Assembly: GCA_003260075.1 (NCBI GenBank)
Contig: QLIY01000063.1
Coordinates: 193,893 to 257,892 of the forward strand
Origin: Phallusia mammillata
Lineage: Eukaryota; Chordata; Ascidiacea; Phlebobranchia; Ascidiidae
Length of the DNA: 64,000 nucleotides
Direction: 5' to 3'
A program made the position numbers and the translations under genes. Below are positions 1-12,991 of the stretch, piece by piece; the first letter of the stretch is position 1; every line of letters starts with the position of its first letter. The notes under the pieces were generated by a model. The model had not been told where the DNA came from. It made no database searches and saw only the letters and a list, made by a program, of their open reading frames with translations.

Positions 1-178
1 ACGCTGTAATACTAATCAACAAATTGTAAAACAAACAATAACTCTTTCAAAAGTTCCTTGTATTCAAAGTTTTGTATTTGGGTCATAAAATATACAACTT
101 TAAAAAAATCAAAACTAAGAAAGATTGAATTGAGGAAAAATGCGACAACAAAACGTAAAGATATTTTTGCAAACTTAC

Positions 179-3100
179 AAGGCAATGTGGCGTAGTCGAG
201 AAGAAATCCAAGTCTTTCTGCGGCCCATCCGATCTTTTCCTTCAGCTCATGGATTGTAACCTCGTTCGAAGTCTTAAGGAAATCAACGAGCGCCACAAGT
301 TCCACTGTGGTCTCCGGCATCTCCGATACACGGTCAGCAATCACATCATACTCATGGCAAATGCTATCAAACAGAAAAATGCATAGATTTTTTATGCATA
401 GAGATTTTTATTATATCGGCTTGTGATTCAGTCAGGCGTGCGTGGGACATCTCTTTTTAAAAAACTTGGTTAGGAGTAAATTCGTATCCAAAGCATGTAC
501 AAAGTGTTAATAGAGAAAAATAAAAGTTGGGCCCCCAAAACAATATCTTCAAAAACAACCCAAGATTGTATTTTGCGGTCATAAATCTATATACTTGCTT
601 TATTAAATAAAATGTCTTTACCGTACTTAGGTAACTGGAAAGACGTTTTTGAAACAACTGCGTATATTACGTAAGTTTTCAACAAACCAAATTATAGTAC
701 TAGAGTTAGCAGGTCAAATGTTTACAACTTTACAAACAATACTGTTTTCACGTTTTGAATTTCTTAATTTATTCACCCCTTGTTCGACTCGCGATTTTGT
801 TCGATTTCGTGTAAAATAATTCGATCCTTAAGCCTCTGAGCTCGCATGGCGTGTTCCTCATTTACTTCCGAACAATCAAGACAGAAGAAGCTGAGGGGAA
901 CGTTGATGCGAAGAATCATGATTTCGGAACGAGTTTTCTGCAAATTCAATCATAGAAAAATTGTTTGCAAAATTGTCTTGACATTTGTCAATCTCTTCAT
1001 GCGATTGAGGGACGCAGTAGTCAGATACGGTTCAAAAATCTGATTGCAATTACACGGTTTTTGCGATTACCCGGATTTGTCTAAACAAATCTAGAGATCT
1101 TGTTTCCGTATTTGCTTACATCAAACTTTTTAATCATGACCACGTGTTCATCAAGCGTGTGTTCCTCCTTGAGGAACTGAATCACATCCATATCGGCTTT
1201 GTTGTTCAGAAGGTCCTCGTACTTCTTGTAAACATCCAGATATCTAAATACATGTAACATAGTGCCAACCATTACATCCCGTTTCTCGTTCGTTTGAGAC
1301 AATAGTGGCTTTGATTGATTGATAAACTTTTTTTAATGCATAGTATTTATCAATGCGAATCCGGTTAACTGCATAAACCGTTTAATCGTATAGATATTGT
1401 AAATCCCAATAGTGGCAATTGGTTCAAAAAATCGCTTTGCGGAAATTTGCATAAAAATGCTTGACAAAGTGGTTATTTGATCAACTGAATTTGTCTGTAT
1501 TTAACAAAGGAAGACAATTGACTGCGGGTAGGTTTTTTAAGCTGCCGATTGATTTGACACAATACTGTGCTAGAGCAGATGTGATCTTACTTTTGGGGGC
1601 CGATCAGGTTTGACTTGAATATATTCATGGCTGTGTCGACGAATTCTTTGACTAATAATTCATCTGGGTTCACAGTTCGTAAGATGAGGGTTGTGTCACG
1701 CATCTCCGGAAACAAATCGCATTCAACCTACAACAAATCATGTGTTACACAAAACCGTACTTGCTAGAGAAATAGTGTCAAACCCGCAAAGTATCTGAGA
1801 AGATCTTTCCAATTTAGCTTAGACTTTTAGTTTGCTATTTGAACAAACTTTAAGTCAAGGTGGGGCAACTTATTCCATTCGGTTTCCTTTAATATTGTTC
1901 ACTACGGTACATATCATAGTTGCTAAATTATTCATCTATATTGGCATACACTTTATTGATGTACTGTATAGTTGTAAATTGTTTTAGAGCGGTGGTTCCT
2001 AACAGGTGGAAAATTATGTACTTGCAAAGGGAATGTGTAAAAGTCTTAAGTACCTGAAGTGTTGTTTTAAGTTTACCTGAATATCTAGGGTCATAAATCT
2101 AATTATTTATTTACAAAGATAAGTATTTTCAATCGAATAAAGAACATTATTGTTAATACCCGGCACAAACCATCACCATAACAATAACACATGAGGAAAT
2201 TCGTACAGTATTTTTACTGTATTACAGTAATTCGGCTAGGGAGTGTCATTAAAATGCAAAACAGTTAAAATTTTGGGTTATTAGTGTCGCATTTTTTCAA
2301 CTACCGTAATATCACGAACATTTTCGGCCTAAATAAATAGAAAATATTGAGAACAATTTCAGTTTTAGCCCTTCTCTATCTGTAAGTACAGAACGGAAAA
2401 TATCAGCTTTCCCAGATTGCTATTTCGGCGAATCGCCAAATCGAGGTCAAACAAATGTAACGATTTCTCATTTCAAGAGCATTCCGCGCGCTGCACTTTT
2501 ATCTCACACCGACCTTCCGTGTTTACTCAGTCCAACATCAACACACTCCAGATACTCATAAAACTTACCCGGCGACGTCAATCAAATGATAGCAGTCTGA
2601 CTTTAATAATAAACTTGCACCCACGTGTCTTGTTTGAGTTAATATTTGCACGAATCGCGTTGTAAAGATGTAAAGTTTTATACATTGAGCGAAATGAAAT
2701 TTAGTCAGGCCTGTCAGGGAATTTAGTCAATGGTTCTTAATCGTCGTACATGGTGTTTTGCAGCGGCGAAGATAGTTAAACAATGCCCAAAGATAACAAA
2801 GAAGTTAATTTATATGATAGGATCCTTAACGTTAATGACTAATGTTTCCACATTACAGATGGCGCGCCCTAAATTTATTGTGTAGGTACGCTCAGGGGTA
2901 TAAAAGTTTTAGAAAATCCATAATATACCTTGATCTAACCTACAGACAGATATAACACTATGCACACAAAACTCGTACAGATTAAAATTACTGGAACTTG
3001 TTTTACCCTGGGAATGGCTTCGGCTGCTGCAGTGATGTGTGAGAAGCAGTTCAACAAGATGTCCCGACATTCTGGAAAGCTTGGGTCGAAGAACAGCTTT

Positions 3101-6100
3101 GTGTCGCGAACTTGTAGTTGCAGAAGCATGACGGGCCGGACACAGTACATGAGGTCCTCGTACGTTGTGCCACCCCCCCCCCATTCTGGAAAGCTTGGGT
3201 CGAAGAACAGCTTTGTGTCGCGAACTTGTAATTGCAGAAGCATGACGGGCCGGACACAGTACATCAGGTCCTCGTACGTTGTGCCGAAATCATTGCCAGC
3301 CTAATGTTAAGGCATTTGTTGTGTTTATGTTAATTTGCTGCCTTCGGAGGTTAGATTTGCATTTTAAATTGTAGTTGGAAGAACAAACTTTGCAGCCTAT
3401 AATATGAATTAAGCTTAGCACCAAAAAATGCAATAATTCATCAGTAAATTTGTCATTATTTTGTTTCGTTGGTAAATGGTTTTGTTGGATCATTATAAAA
3501 AGGCAATTAAGGTTATATATTTTTACCAAATTACAATCAAATGCCACTTTTTCGACAACGCTTGATAACCATTCTAAATGTCACTAATGTATTGGCAATA
3601 CAGCAATGCAAAAAATATCTTTCTTATGAGTACTTCTCGATTCGTCTTCTCGATTTGTCTTTGACACTAAAACAGGCTCAGAAACCTTGCTCTTATATTT
3701 TTGTGAAAGTTACACAGTTGGGCACTTGTCCGGTTGTGTAAACACTACCACACGTGGCGGATGTGGTGCGTTGTATTTTTAAACCACTTACCTCGTGCGC
3801 CTTCCAGAAGTTAACAAAGTCGCTAAGTGAGTTAATGACCATTCCCCGAAGCTGGTTCGACATCAGAGAGGCCGCGCAAGCAAAAAATTCCTGAACCTAC
3901 AAAGCAAAAATCTTACAAATTCTAGCTAAGAATGCAGTTTTATTTAAGCCCCCCCCCCAAGGTTATATATTTTTACCAAATTACAATCAAATGCCACTTT
4001 TTCGACGACGCTTGACAACCATTCTAAATGTCACTAATGTATTGGCAATACAGTAATGCAAAAAATATCTTTCTTATGAGTACTTCTCGATTTGTCTTCT
4101 CGATTTGTCTTTGACACTAAAACAGGCTCAGAAACCTTGTTCTTATATTTTTGTGAAAGTTACACAGTTCGACACTTGTCCGGTTTGTGTAAACACTACC
4201 ACACGTGGCGACCCCCCCCCCAACAAAAAAACAGTTATCGGCGGCTGCATTGGTTGGGATATATTTTTCTCGAATTCATATCACCGACAAAATTTACTTT
4301 GGGAAAATTTAACAACTATGTCAAAACTGATAGAGGGCTTGACTATTGTGAGTACTTTAAAATACGGACGTATGTTCGTGAAAAAAAATAGTTGCGGAAC
4401 ACATATCCTGTATCACATGTTACTGTGATGAATTTTGATGTTCTAGGCCAGGGCCAAAGCCCACAGGTGTGCTTTGCTTTGAACCTTGTAAAGCGGAAAG
4501 TTTATGGTCAAGCAAAGGGCAGACAAGAACCTCGACAGGGCATGACTTAATGAGGGGAAGTCGGACTCGTGAATCGATTTAAAGTTTTCCGTGAACATTG
4601 TTCGAGGATTCTTAAGTGCGTCTCGAAAGGCGAACAAAAGTTCAAGCCCTTCAACAGGAGGATAAAGAGAAAAAAAGAGAGAAACCCCCCCCCCTAAGTG
4701 CGTCTCGAAAGGCGAACAAAAGTTCAAGCCCTTCAACAGGAGAACAAAGAGCAAAAAAGAGAACGAAAATTACAATGTCCTGTAACATTGGCTGTTGTAC
4801 CTAAAGATTTGAGTAAACTCAACAATTTTCCTGTTGGGCGTTTACTAAATATTAGCAAACATGGCTACAATTGACTTTAGGTTTGGTGGAGATTTACTTT
4901 TGAACGTTGCCTTTTTGGATTTCGGCCCACTTTGTTAGTTTTAGTCTGAAAAAAAAACTGCAAATCCGCTTGTCACCACACTTTGTTGGCCTTTGAGTTT
5001 AGTTGAGTTAATTTCGCTTAGTGAAAGAAAACTGGCGACAAAAATTTCACTGAAACAATCATAAAGCCGGAAATAGCTTGGCAACGTTGAAACGTTATGG
5101 AGCACAAAATAGTAAAGGACACAATTGGTGGATCATGACTAAACGCGCTGCAGCTACATCACATTATGAAGCGTTATGTGATAGGAGTTCACAAGAGAAT
5201 GAGTTTGGTGCACTGGAAGTAGAAACACGACTCTGGGAAAAGTTGGTGGAACAAGTCGAGGGTGTCCTAGTAACTAACAACTCGTGCTACGTAAAGAGGT
5301 GGGGGTTCAAAAGAAAACATACAACTAACAGATATGACAATATACAAACATAAAAATTAAGTTCAGAGCAAAGAGTACCGAAGAAAGTACAGTATTTATT
5401 ATGTCTCACAAACCTGGATGGTGCTGTCGCTGTCGTTTTGTGGAACAAGATGCATCCACGACTCCTTGTGTAAAAGAAAAAGTTTCACTGCCGACGGAAT
5501 CCATTGTTTCAGTAAAACATCGCGCGTTCGCTCGCAATGAGTCAGCACCTTTGTGAAACAAGCAATATGTCGCTTTGTGTGTATTTATAAACGCAAACAC
5601 ACAGCCCTTATAGGGCGTACGAGGGCGGGGCACTAGCAATTTAAAACAAAATAGAAAAACGCAAATGCACAAAATTTCCTATGTAGAAAACGAATTATTT
5701 GACAATTATTTGATATTTATTTGCAGACTGTGTGCAAAACATTGCAAAATGTTACACAATTTGTAAGTAAGTTATAATAAAGAAGTAAATGCTTCTGACT
5801 CAAAATCAGTAAACACAAAGTTGTTAAAAAAGCCTACTAGTAGAGGGACAGATCCTGTGAAAAGCAGTTATATTTACAATTTGTCAGTGATAAGTATGCA
5901 TTTTTAATAAATGCACTATGAGTTCTATAACAAACAAAAAATATTAACACACTGTGCCAAGCCAAACAAAAATAACATTACATACCAGCTCCTCAAACTT
6001 GTTTGGATGCATGGGCAGCCCTGCTTCCAACAGCTCCTCAACGTTTACAAATCGGAGGTCATTAAATCTGAAAGATTGTGAAGAAATTGGTTGTTAACTT

Positions 6101-8378
6101 TTACCACACCAGCTGATCATGACCTTTTTTCCAAAATACTTTATGAGATAGTTTTTTTGCAGTGTTAAATTTTACCAAAAAAGTTTAACCTTAAGATTTA
6201 AACTTGTGTGAGCCAAAATTGTCCAAAGAGGTTTGTCAAAGATTAAAAAAAAAACATATATTCACCTGTCAAACCACAAGTTCTGCAGATGCAACATAAG
6301 AGGGCTCACAGTAAAAAGGCTTCGTTTGCAAAAATCTCTGGCTGTCAAAGCAGCACCCCTCCATGGCACAGGTGCACGGATGGTTTTCAGCATAAAAGGC
6401 TTTGGAATCGCTGACACTTTAACTCTTGCTTTTTCAGATTCATCACTTAAAATGTAGTCAACTAAAAAAGCAATAACTATGTGTAAAACATACATCACAA
6501 CTTGGATAAAATTAAAATAAAAGTGACATAAACATTTATCTACTGCACGTTCAATACATGAGCTGGTTTCAAAAAAAAAAAAAATGTCATTCTCTTTTGC
6601 CAAGCAAAGGCAAAAACAATATATAACAAGTCAAGAAATATAAATATCAAGTATCAACAAACGAACTATGAATGATATTTATACATTTTTGTTGTGTATT
6701 GTTTGTAGAGCAGAATATTATAAAACAAACAGTGGGGGCTTCGGCACACAACAGCACATCTCACATTACAATTGTAAAGAAATCATTCTTAAAGGGTATG
6801 TGCAGGAAAACAATGGTCTTTTGTCAAACAGAAGTGGTTTGAAACATATACATGCACTGCTGAGCTTACACATAAAGTACCACTAACAACATTTTCTCTA
6901 CCACTAACAACATTTTTAAACATTAAAAAGGAGTTAAAAAATGATTTAAAGATATCTTGTTGGTTTAATTTTGACTCAAAACTTGATTCTTTGATTGGGT
7001 AAAGTATTAAAAATATAGATAGTGTACTTTAAAACTTATTAAGTTTTCCCTTACTTATTGACTTTCTATAACTGAAATCGTAGTCAGTCAGCACTTCTTC
7101 TTTCAAGTCCCCAAGCAAACTGTGCAAGTCTGAATTTTCCTTCAATTTTTCTGGCAGGTGTTCTTCAACTCGACCCATTTGTCCAGGTGGTGGCCCAGCT
7201 AGTTGCCGAGAATCAATTCCTTTTGTGATGTAATAGTGGTATCTCTGGAAAGCATATTTTGTTCGATAAGTCATTTTTATTACCTGAGGGGATTTGCACA
7301 AAGTCAAAAGTGAAAAACAAGCACAAAAAAAGTAAAAAAAACTTTTAACTATCCATGTCACCTCCAAATCTTTTTCAGAGCATTCAGCTGCTGCACTTTT
7401 TTCATTATCACTTGATTTAATAATAGACATCTGTTCCATAGGGGACATTGGGCGGCTTGGAGGATGTTCTTCCTCAGTTACCCCATTCATTGGTTCTTCT
7501 TCAGTAATTTTTTGCCCTCTAGGGGATTTTTTGGGCGAATACAAAACCAGCGAGTCATTTCTGTCCAAAAAGTTACAAAATGTATTTTTCTTGCATTGTT
7601 ACAAAAAAACAGTGCATTTTACCTTGGATCTCGAGTGCCCTCACCCCGAAATTTCTTCTTTGGTGATGGTGGAGCTTTTCCAACTGCAAGTATTTAATTT
7701 GGTAATATAATGCTTTTACCACAAACTTTTGCACTCCTTGTGAACTTACATGTCATTTTTCTTGGTGATTTGGGTGGAGATGGCCCAACTGATTTTGATA
7801 TTCCAGCATTCATGGATGTCCGACGCAAAGACTTATATCTAAATTTCCAAAAATCACATTTAAATTGATGCAAAAATGTGGCTTTTAAATGGACAAATCA
7901 CATATTGACAGTTAAAGCTGTTACTGACTTGGCAGGGATGTCTCGAATTTTAATGTCTGCTGCAGATGGTGTATAATTGTTTGCAATAGATTCACTAGGA
8001 GAACGATGGTGTCTTTGTTCTTTAAATGGTGATAACAAGGTCCAGGACATACCTTGCATAATTGGGGGATGAATGCTGTTTTTCAAAACAATCTAAGATA
8101 CAAAAAGACAAGGGTAAAAATAGATACTAAAATCATAAAAAACAACCTACAGAGATCAGTAACAAACAACATTTTTATTTAATTTGTGAGATACCTGGTA
8201 TAATTCAGAATCATGGCTTGTTTGTTCAGGTGGCAATTGAGGCAATCCTGACAGGCCATTAGATTTAGTGTTGCTCTGCATAGGGCTTTCCTGAAACTGT
8301 GGGATAGAAATGTTTTCAGCAATTTTTACATGTAAAAAATGTTATGTGTACAAAATACAATACCTTTGCCCTCTGCAT
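179..8378 (-). CDS. Axonemal dynein heavy chain, inner-arm DNAH3/7/12 class, 5' part
   Basis: ATP-driven motor heavy chain of the ciliary inner arm; only the N-terminal tail and early linker region is here and the gene runs off the left edge. Exons read on the minus strand: 8364-8378 (ATG), 8195-8290, 7929-8092, 7750-7838, 7623-7683, 7362-7560, 7055-7283, 6266-6461, 5986-6067, 3792-3896, 3007-3300, 1591-1727, 1120-1243, 866-937 and 179-363. All joins are in phase except the last, where at least one exon between 363 and 866 is not identified. Diagnostic stretches are the YHYYITKGI segment near the start, VPLSFFCLDC (866-937) and VSEMPETTVELVALVDFL (179-363), which resemble DNAH7 most. The first exons encode a long Ser/Pro/Lys-rich, probably disordered leader. 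Exon 3007-3300 holds an in-frame 114-bp duplication around a C tract, probably an assembly error. An open frame near 4443-4780 on this strand is not recognised and was not included. DNAH3, DNAH7 and DNAH12 cannot be separated with certainty. Confidence 0.85.
3068..3285. repeat. Near-identical direct duplication around a 10-base C tract, inside a dynein exon
   Basis: Positions 3068-3172 and 3182-3285 are almost identical and are separated by a C tract at 3173-3182. The offset is 114 bases, so the dynein reading frame stays open and 38 codons are repeated, joined by four glycines. The dynein family has no such repeat here, so the duplication is probably technical. Confidence 0.85.
3509..4210. 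repeat. 251-bp duplicated intron segment flanking a dynein exon
   Basis: Positions 3509-3759 and 3959-4210 are about 98 per cent identical. The exon at 3792-3896 lies between them. C tracts sit at 3949-3958, just before the second copy, and at 4212-4221, just after it. The open frames in both copies are incidental. Confidence 0.85.
4613..4742. repeat. 48-bp duplication around a C tract
   Basis: Positions 4613-4660 recur at 4695-4742 after a C tract at 4685-4694. It lies in the dynein intron between the exons at 3792-3896 and 5986-6067. It has the same form as the other C-tract duplications in the window. Confidence 0.8.
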
Positions 8379-9499
8379 TTTTTATTGTAGTTTTTTCGTG
8401 TGCTTTGTTTACATTGGTGCCAAATTACACATAGATTGATATCATGCAATCATGCAAAACTATTCAGAAGCAATGTTTCTTAAATATCTTTAAAAAATAC
8501 AATCACAAACCATTCCTTATTAATCCAATTTTACTACATGGACAAATGTGAAAGATAATGAATGATCAAAAATTGTAAATAACTATAGTTTCATTAACAT
8601 AACTAAACTGCATTTCACCTACCAATGCTGAAATCGTTTTTTTTGCAAGTACAACTGTTAAAGTTTATCTGTAACCTATTGGTAATGAGTTCACTTTTTT
8701 TACAAAAACAGGATAGTTGTTAACATCTTCGCGCATTCACTTGTTATTCAACAAAATAGATTTACAGCAACAAGTATTAAATACTATTACAAACAACACC
8801 ATCGGCTTACAATGTTATCACAAATTACATCAAAGCCGGATTTTTTTCTGCAGTAGCCAATGAAGCGTTGCTATGGAACACTGCCTCCAGTGTCAAACCT
8901 TTAATTACAATTTTTCAGTGAAACTTGTTTTTAAAGTTTAAACTACTACATTCCAAACTGGGGGATTTAAAATTAAAATGCAATGAAGTTTAAAAGGTTT
9001 TGACATTGTTTTTTTTTGTGAAAAATGCAAACAAAAACCCGACAAACAAATCATATGACGTGTCATTTTCCGTGTTTTGGTACACGAAGAGTTACAGAAA
9101 AAATAAACTTTGTGTTTGTTGCGCACTACATGCAAACAATAGTTTGGGTGCCAATATTTAAACTTTTGCGCAACTTAAGTTTATTGAGTGACTGTGCAGT
9201 TTTATCAACAGCTGGTGTAGTTCTCAAGGATTTTTTTGAGTCATTTGTTGACTTCGTAACTATTTGGCCTGTTAAGTATGCTGATGTCCGTGGGTTGCCG
9301 ACATTTTGCAAGCAATCGGGAAGACCTGTCTGAGTAACTTTTTATTTTTTGTTATTTGCAGCTTTTAAAAATATCAAAAAAAGTTATGACGTCTTAGCCA
9401 TTTTAACCTACTTGAATAAACTTGGGTGACGTTACTTATAGTTTTCGTGATTGAAAATGATTTAAACCACGTATTCTTTGCCTTGGTTGTAGCTATTCG
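8379..9499. other. Intergenic region between two divergent genes
   Basis: This AT-rich spacer lies between the dynein start codon (minus) and the depolymerase-like start codon (plus), so it should hold both promoters. I see no further gene, no clear TATA element at a convincing distance and no repeat pair. The open frames on both strands at 8938-9333 overlap each other and carry no recognisable domain. Confidence 0.6.
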
Positions 9500-11667
9500 A
9501 TGAGTAGATTTATTCCTAAGTCAACGATGCAGATTTTGTTCTTGTCTGTTTTGACCATTTTGCTGGCAACCGGCGAATCGGCTGCAGCACCTTTAGGTAG
9601 GTATGGTCCATGTTTTCACTGTTCATAACTTTAATATTTACCACTTTTTATGTGATTCTGTTGCTTTAGAAAGTTACAATGTGGACGCCACGCAGATTTC
9701 CACGAGCGGTCTGTCTGCCGGAGCTTTCATGGCGGTTCAAATGCATATTTCCCATTCCATGATTTTCTCTGGAGTCGGGGTACTTGCAGGAGGTGAGTGT
9801 GTCAGCAAATTAACCCCAAATGTCTAGCACAACATTTCAATCAGCTTACTCCCTGCAAACATGATTGTGTGTACACTAAGAAAACAAGATGGGCGAAAAA
9901 CGTTTATAAGTTCAATATATAAGACGACATAAACGGAAAAATACAAACTTTCTGTCACTTCTTGTCAACTTTTTGCAGGTCCGTTCTGGTGTGCCAAAAA
10001 CAATCTTATGACGGCCACAGGCGCGTGCATGACGTCACCCAATTTGATTGACGTCGCTTATTTGCAGCAGATCACTCGCAACACTGTACTGACCGGTTAC
10101 GCTGACCAGTTGTCTTTCTTGACAGACGATAAAGTGTATTTGTACAGCGGCACTGATGACTCTGTAGTGGATCCAGGTACACCCTTATACATAAGAGTGC
10201 AATGAACACAGGGTTGCATCGCGCCGTTTTTTTTTTTTGGTCGAGTTCGGGATGAAGTTTAAAAAAACGGGCTTGATTCGTGCCTAAACTCAAACTTATT
10301 TTTATGGTTTAATTCGGGTTTTATTCCAACCAAATTTCGAGTTCATGTTCGGGCCCGAATTTCTAGCCCGTTTAAAACGATGATTGAACCCTTGTTTACA
10401 TGTTTATTGCCTTAAGTCCTTTTCGCATTACACTTCAATCTGATTTTGACCATCGAAAGATTTTTTTTACACTTAGGAGTGGTCAATAAAGCTGAACAGT
10501 ACTACTCAGAATTTGTGTCTGTGGGAAACATCAAGACGGTGTTTGACATTCCAGGCGAACACGGATTTGTAAGTATATCAAACATTTACGACAAGTTGTC
10601 TTTTTGTAAAAAATATCTCACATTTTTTCAGCCTACAGTGAGTTATGGAGGCCAGTGCGACAGGCTGAACACTGATTACATTAACTATTGTAATTATGAC
10701 GCTGCGTACGATATGCTTGAATTCATCCATGGTGGCTTGCAGGTAAGTTATATTTTAATCTCAAACCCTATCTTGTAACGGAACCTAAAATTTACTTGTT
10801 AAGCTTATTTTTTCTACAGCAAGCAACTTATCCAACAGGCGAGCTGGCTGGGACAATACTCACATTTGACCAGACAGAATTCTTTGGCAATAATGGGTTT
10901 TCAGACATTGGTCTTGCTGATGATGGCTACATTTTTGTTCCTGACGGATGTGCTGACAGGAACACAGGTAGCACACTATACAAGCAGTAAACGAATTGTG
11001 GTAAGCACTATAAGTGAAAACAATTTATAGGAAGAGCATTTAGAGAGAACAAACTAGGTTTAATGTGAAAAAAAAACATTTTTTGAACAAGAGCAACTGT
11101 TCGCAAAAGCAAATCGCAACATAAAATATCATTCAAACAATGCTAAAGGGACATATAAACGTTACCAAAACCCACTACAATCATTGTGTACAATAAAGTA
11201 ATTTCTTCCATATAATTTTACGCCTGTTCCAGCTTGCAAGCTACATGTTGCATTTCATGGCTGCAAGCAAGGGGAGGAATACTTAGGACAGACTTACGTA
11301 ACGGAAACTGGATACAATGAAGTAGCTGCACTAAACAACATCATTGTGGTTTATCCCCAAGTAAAGAAAAACTTAATGACAAACCCTAATGGGTGCTTTG
11401 ACTGGTAAGTTTTGCCTTGATGTTTTAACTAAGCTATAGTTTACACACGAGTTCGAAACGGAATTGGATATTTTTCAGGTGGGGCTATACTGGAAGCGCT
11501 TACGGTAAGCTACCAAAAGAAACAAAAAAAAAATGTTGTAAAATGTGTGAATCGTTAAAGAGTGTTAACAAAATACACTATATTGATTTCTTTCTCTAAC
11601 AGCATCCAACATTGGCAAACAAGTGGTTGCTGTGCGAAAGATGGTGGAAAAAATAGCGAACCTATAG
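9500..11667 (+). CDS. Secreted poly(3-hydroxybutyrate) depolymerase-like esterase, circularly permuted type
   Basis: Nine exons, all in phase, 343 aa: 9500-9596, 9670-9792, 9979-10176, 10477-10568, 10632-10742, 10820-10967, 11233-11404, 11479-11504 and 11603-11667 (TAG). The first ATG gives a basic start, a hydrophobic stretch (ILFLSVLTILLATG) and small residues before cleavage, so a signal peptide. The lipase box is GLSAG in exon 2, the probable catalytic Asp is in GTDDSVVDP (exon 3) and the His in EHGF (exon 4). The oxyanion FHGC motif and the CFDWWGYTG motif come afterwards (exons 7 and 8). Known PHB depolymerases hydrolyse polyhydroxyalkanoate esters, and those with the lipase box near the N terminus are the circularly permuted type, as in the Penicillium enzyme. 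Many cysteines fit secretion. No separate substrate-binding domain follows. A role in digesting bacterial storage polymer is inference. A possible AATAAA lies near 11711. Confidence 0.88.
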
Positions 11668-11877
11668 TTTGCGTACCCATCTCCACGTCGAAACAGACGT
11701 ATTCGACGAAATAAATATACAAAAAAGCTGTGTGTCGTATCAATGTTATTTGCTATCACGAAGACAATGTTTAGGCAGCCATAGAAAACCTTTTCACCGG
11801 TATTTTATATCAGGACGTAGCCTACTTTGCAACCTGTGGCACCGCGGGCTAAATGACCGACCGAAATAGGATAAGGG

Positions 11878-12143
11878 CAGTGATGGGGAACAAGTCGAGG
11901 GTGTCCTAGTAACTAACAACTCGTGCTACGTAAAGAGGTGGGGGTTCAAAAGAAAACATACAACTAACAGATATGACAATATACAAACATAAAAATTAAG
12001 TTCAGAGCAAAGAGTACCGANGCTAATGACTCGACTCGACTTGAGACTCGAACCCCTTGTGACTTGACTTGACTTGGGACTCGGACCCCTACTGACTTGA
12101 CTTGACTTGAGACTCGACTGATAGGACTCGTTACCCAACCCTG
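11878..12143. mobile_element. Non-autonomous hAT-type element, interior probably misassembled
   Basis: The 8-bp direct repeat GATAAGGG lies at 11870-11877 and 12144-12151. The ends CAGTGATGGGGAA and, inverted, CAGGGTTGGGTAA are related terminal inverted repeats. Positions 12022-12143 are degenerate copies of a GACTTGACTTGAGACTCG-like unit. The left interior 11887-12020 is identical to 5248-5381 and ends exactly at the N at 12021, so it is probably wrong sequence placed by gap filling. Confidence 0.75.
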
Positions 12144-12461
12144 GATAAGGGGCTCGCTAAACTATTTCTATACAATGCTAGTAAGCAACTCTATTTCAGT
12201 CTTTGTTTCTGAGCAGTTAAATGCATCCGGTGCTGTATTTCTGCGACCTAGCAATACGACAAGAATCACTTGTGCATTTTACTGGTAGCTGCTCACAATA
12301 GAATCATATTTGGCATACCTAATTATATCGCAAACTTTTGTTATGTAGTTGCGGGTCGAGGTGCAATTTTGTTAATTGTATTTAGCTTATCAGTATTGTA
12401 TGTTGCACACCTCTGCTCAAAGAGTATAGAAAAGTTTTTACCACGGTTTGTCGTGCTTTGA

Positions 12462-12583
12462 TTAACACGGTAGAGCTACTAACACAGGAACTTGGCTGGC
12501 GCCTGGTTGAAAATTGTTCGATAGGTGGAGCAACGGAGCATAGGCGTTTATGGTGCTGACTCGGCAATTTGGGTTTATGGTAA

Positions 12584-12660
<77 letters not shown>

Positions 12661-12704
12661 AGGCGCCAGCCAAATTCCAGTGTTAGTAGTTCTACCGATT
12701 AACA
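12462..12704. repeat. Inverted repeat around a 73-base G tract
   Basis: Positions 12462-12506 and 12659-12704 are inverted copies with few mismatches, including the palindrome GGCGCC. Between them lies about 80 bases of ordinary sequence, then a pure G tract at 12586-12658. The arms could be the ends of a foldback element. The tract itself matches the homopolymer scars elsewhere. The poly-proline frame seen on the minus strand comes only from this tract. Confidence 0.7.
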
Positions 12705-12991
12705 CAGCCAATAGAGCAATAGAGATACAAAAATACATCAATGGTCCCTGTCGGTACTTTCCCATGAGGCCAGTAACTTTGTTCAGTTTGGTCTCGGCCT
12801 CGAACTAAAAACTAGTTTGCCGGGCTCAAGTTAAACTGGTTTAAGACGGGAAAGCGGGTGTTAGCAACAATAAAGATACCACCTGGACTCACCATCGTCG
12901 TGTGGAAAAAGATGTAATGAAATCTGTCTAACTTACGTTAAAGTAACCGAAACGGACTGCTAATTGTTCCAACTCTAAATTAGATGACAAA

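Noticed and set aside
3541..4428. Two similar plus-strand open frames suggesting a repeated gene
   Set aside because: They are the two copies of a duplicated dynein intron segment on the strand opposite to the gene, with no domain.
4443..4780. Possible extra dynein exon on the minus strand
   Set aside because: The frame is open but the residues match no part of the dynein tail I recognise, and the flanking exons already join in phase without it.
5078..5672. Open frames in the dynein intron
   Set aside because: No domain, no start context and no phase-compatible splicing; part of the sequence is the source of the copied segment at 11887-12020.
10208..10392. hAT-type element in an intron of the depolymerase-like gene
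   Set aside because: Imperfect AGGGTT-type ends are visible, but no 8-bp target duplication could be found.
12382..12765. Poly-proline protein on the minus strand
   Set aside because: The proline run is only the G homopolymer at 12586-12658; the rest of the frame has no domain and no splice partners. The same holds for frames at 35219-35437, 37577-37786 and 41543-41749.
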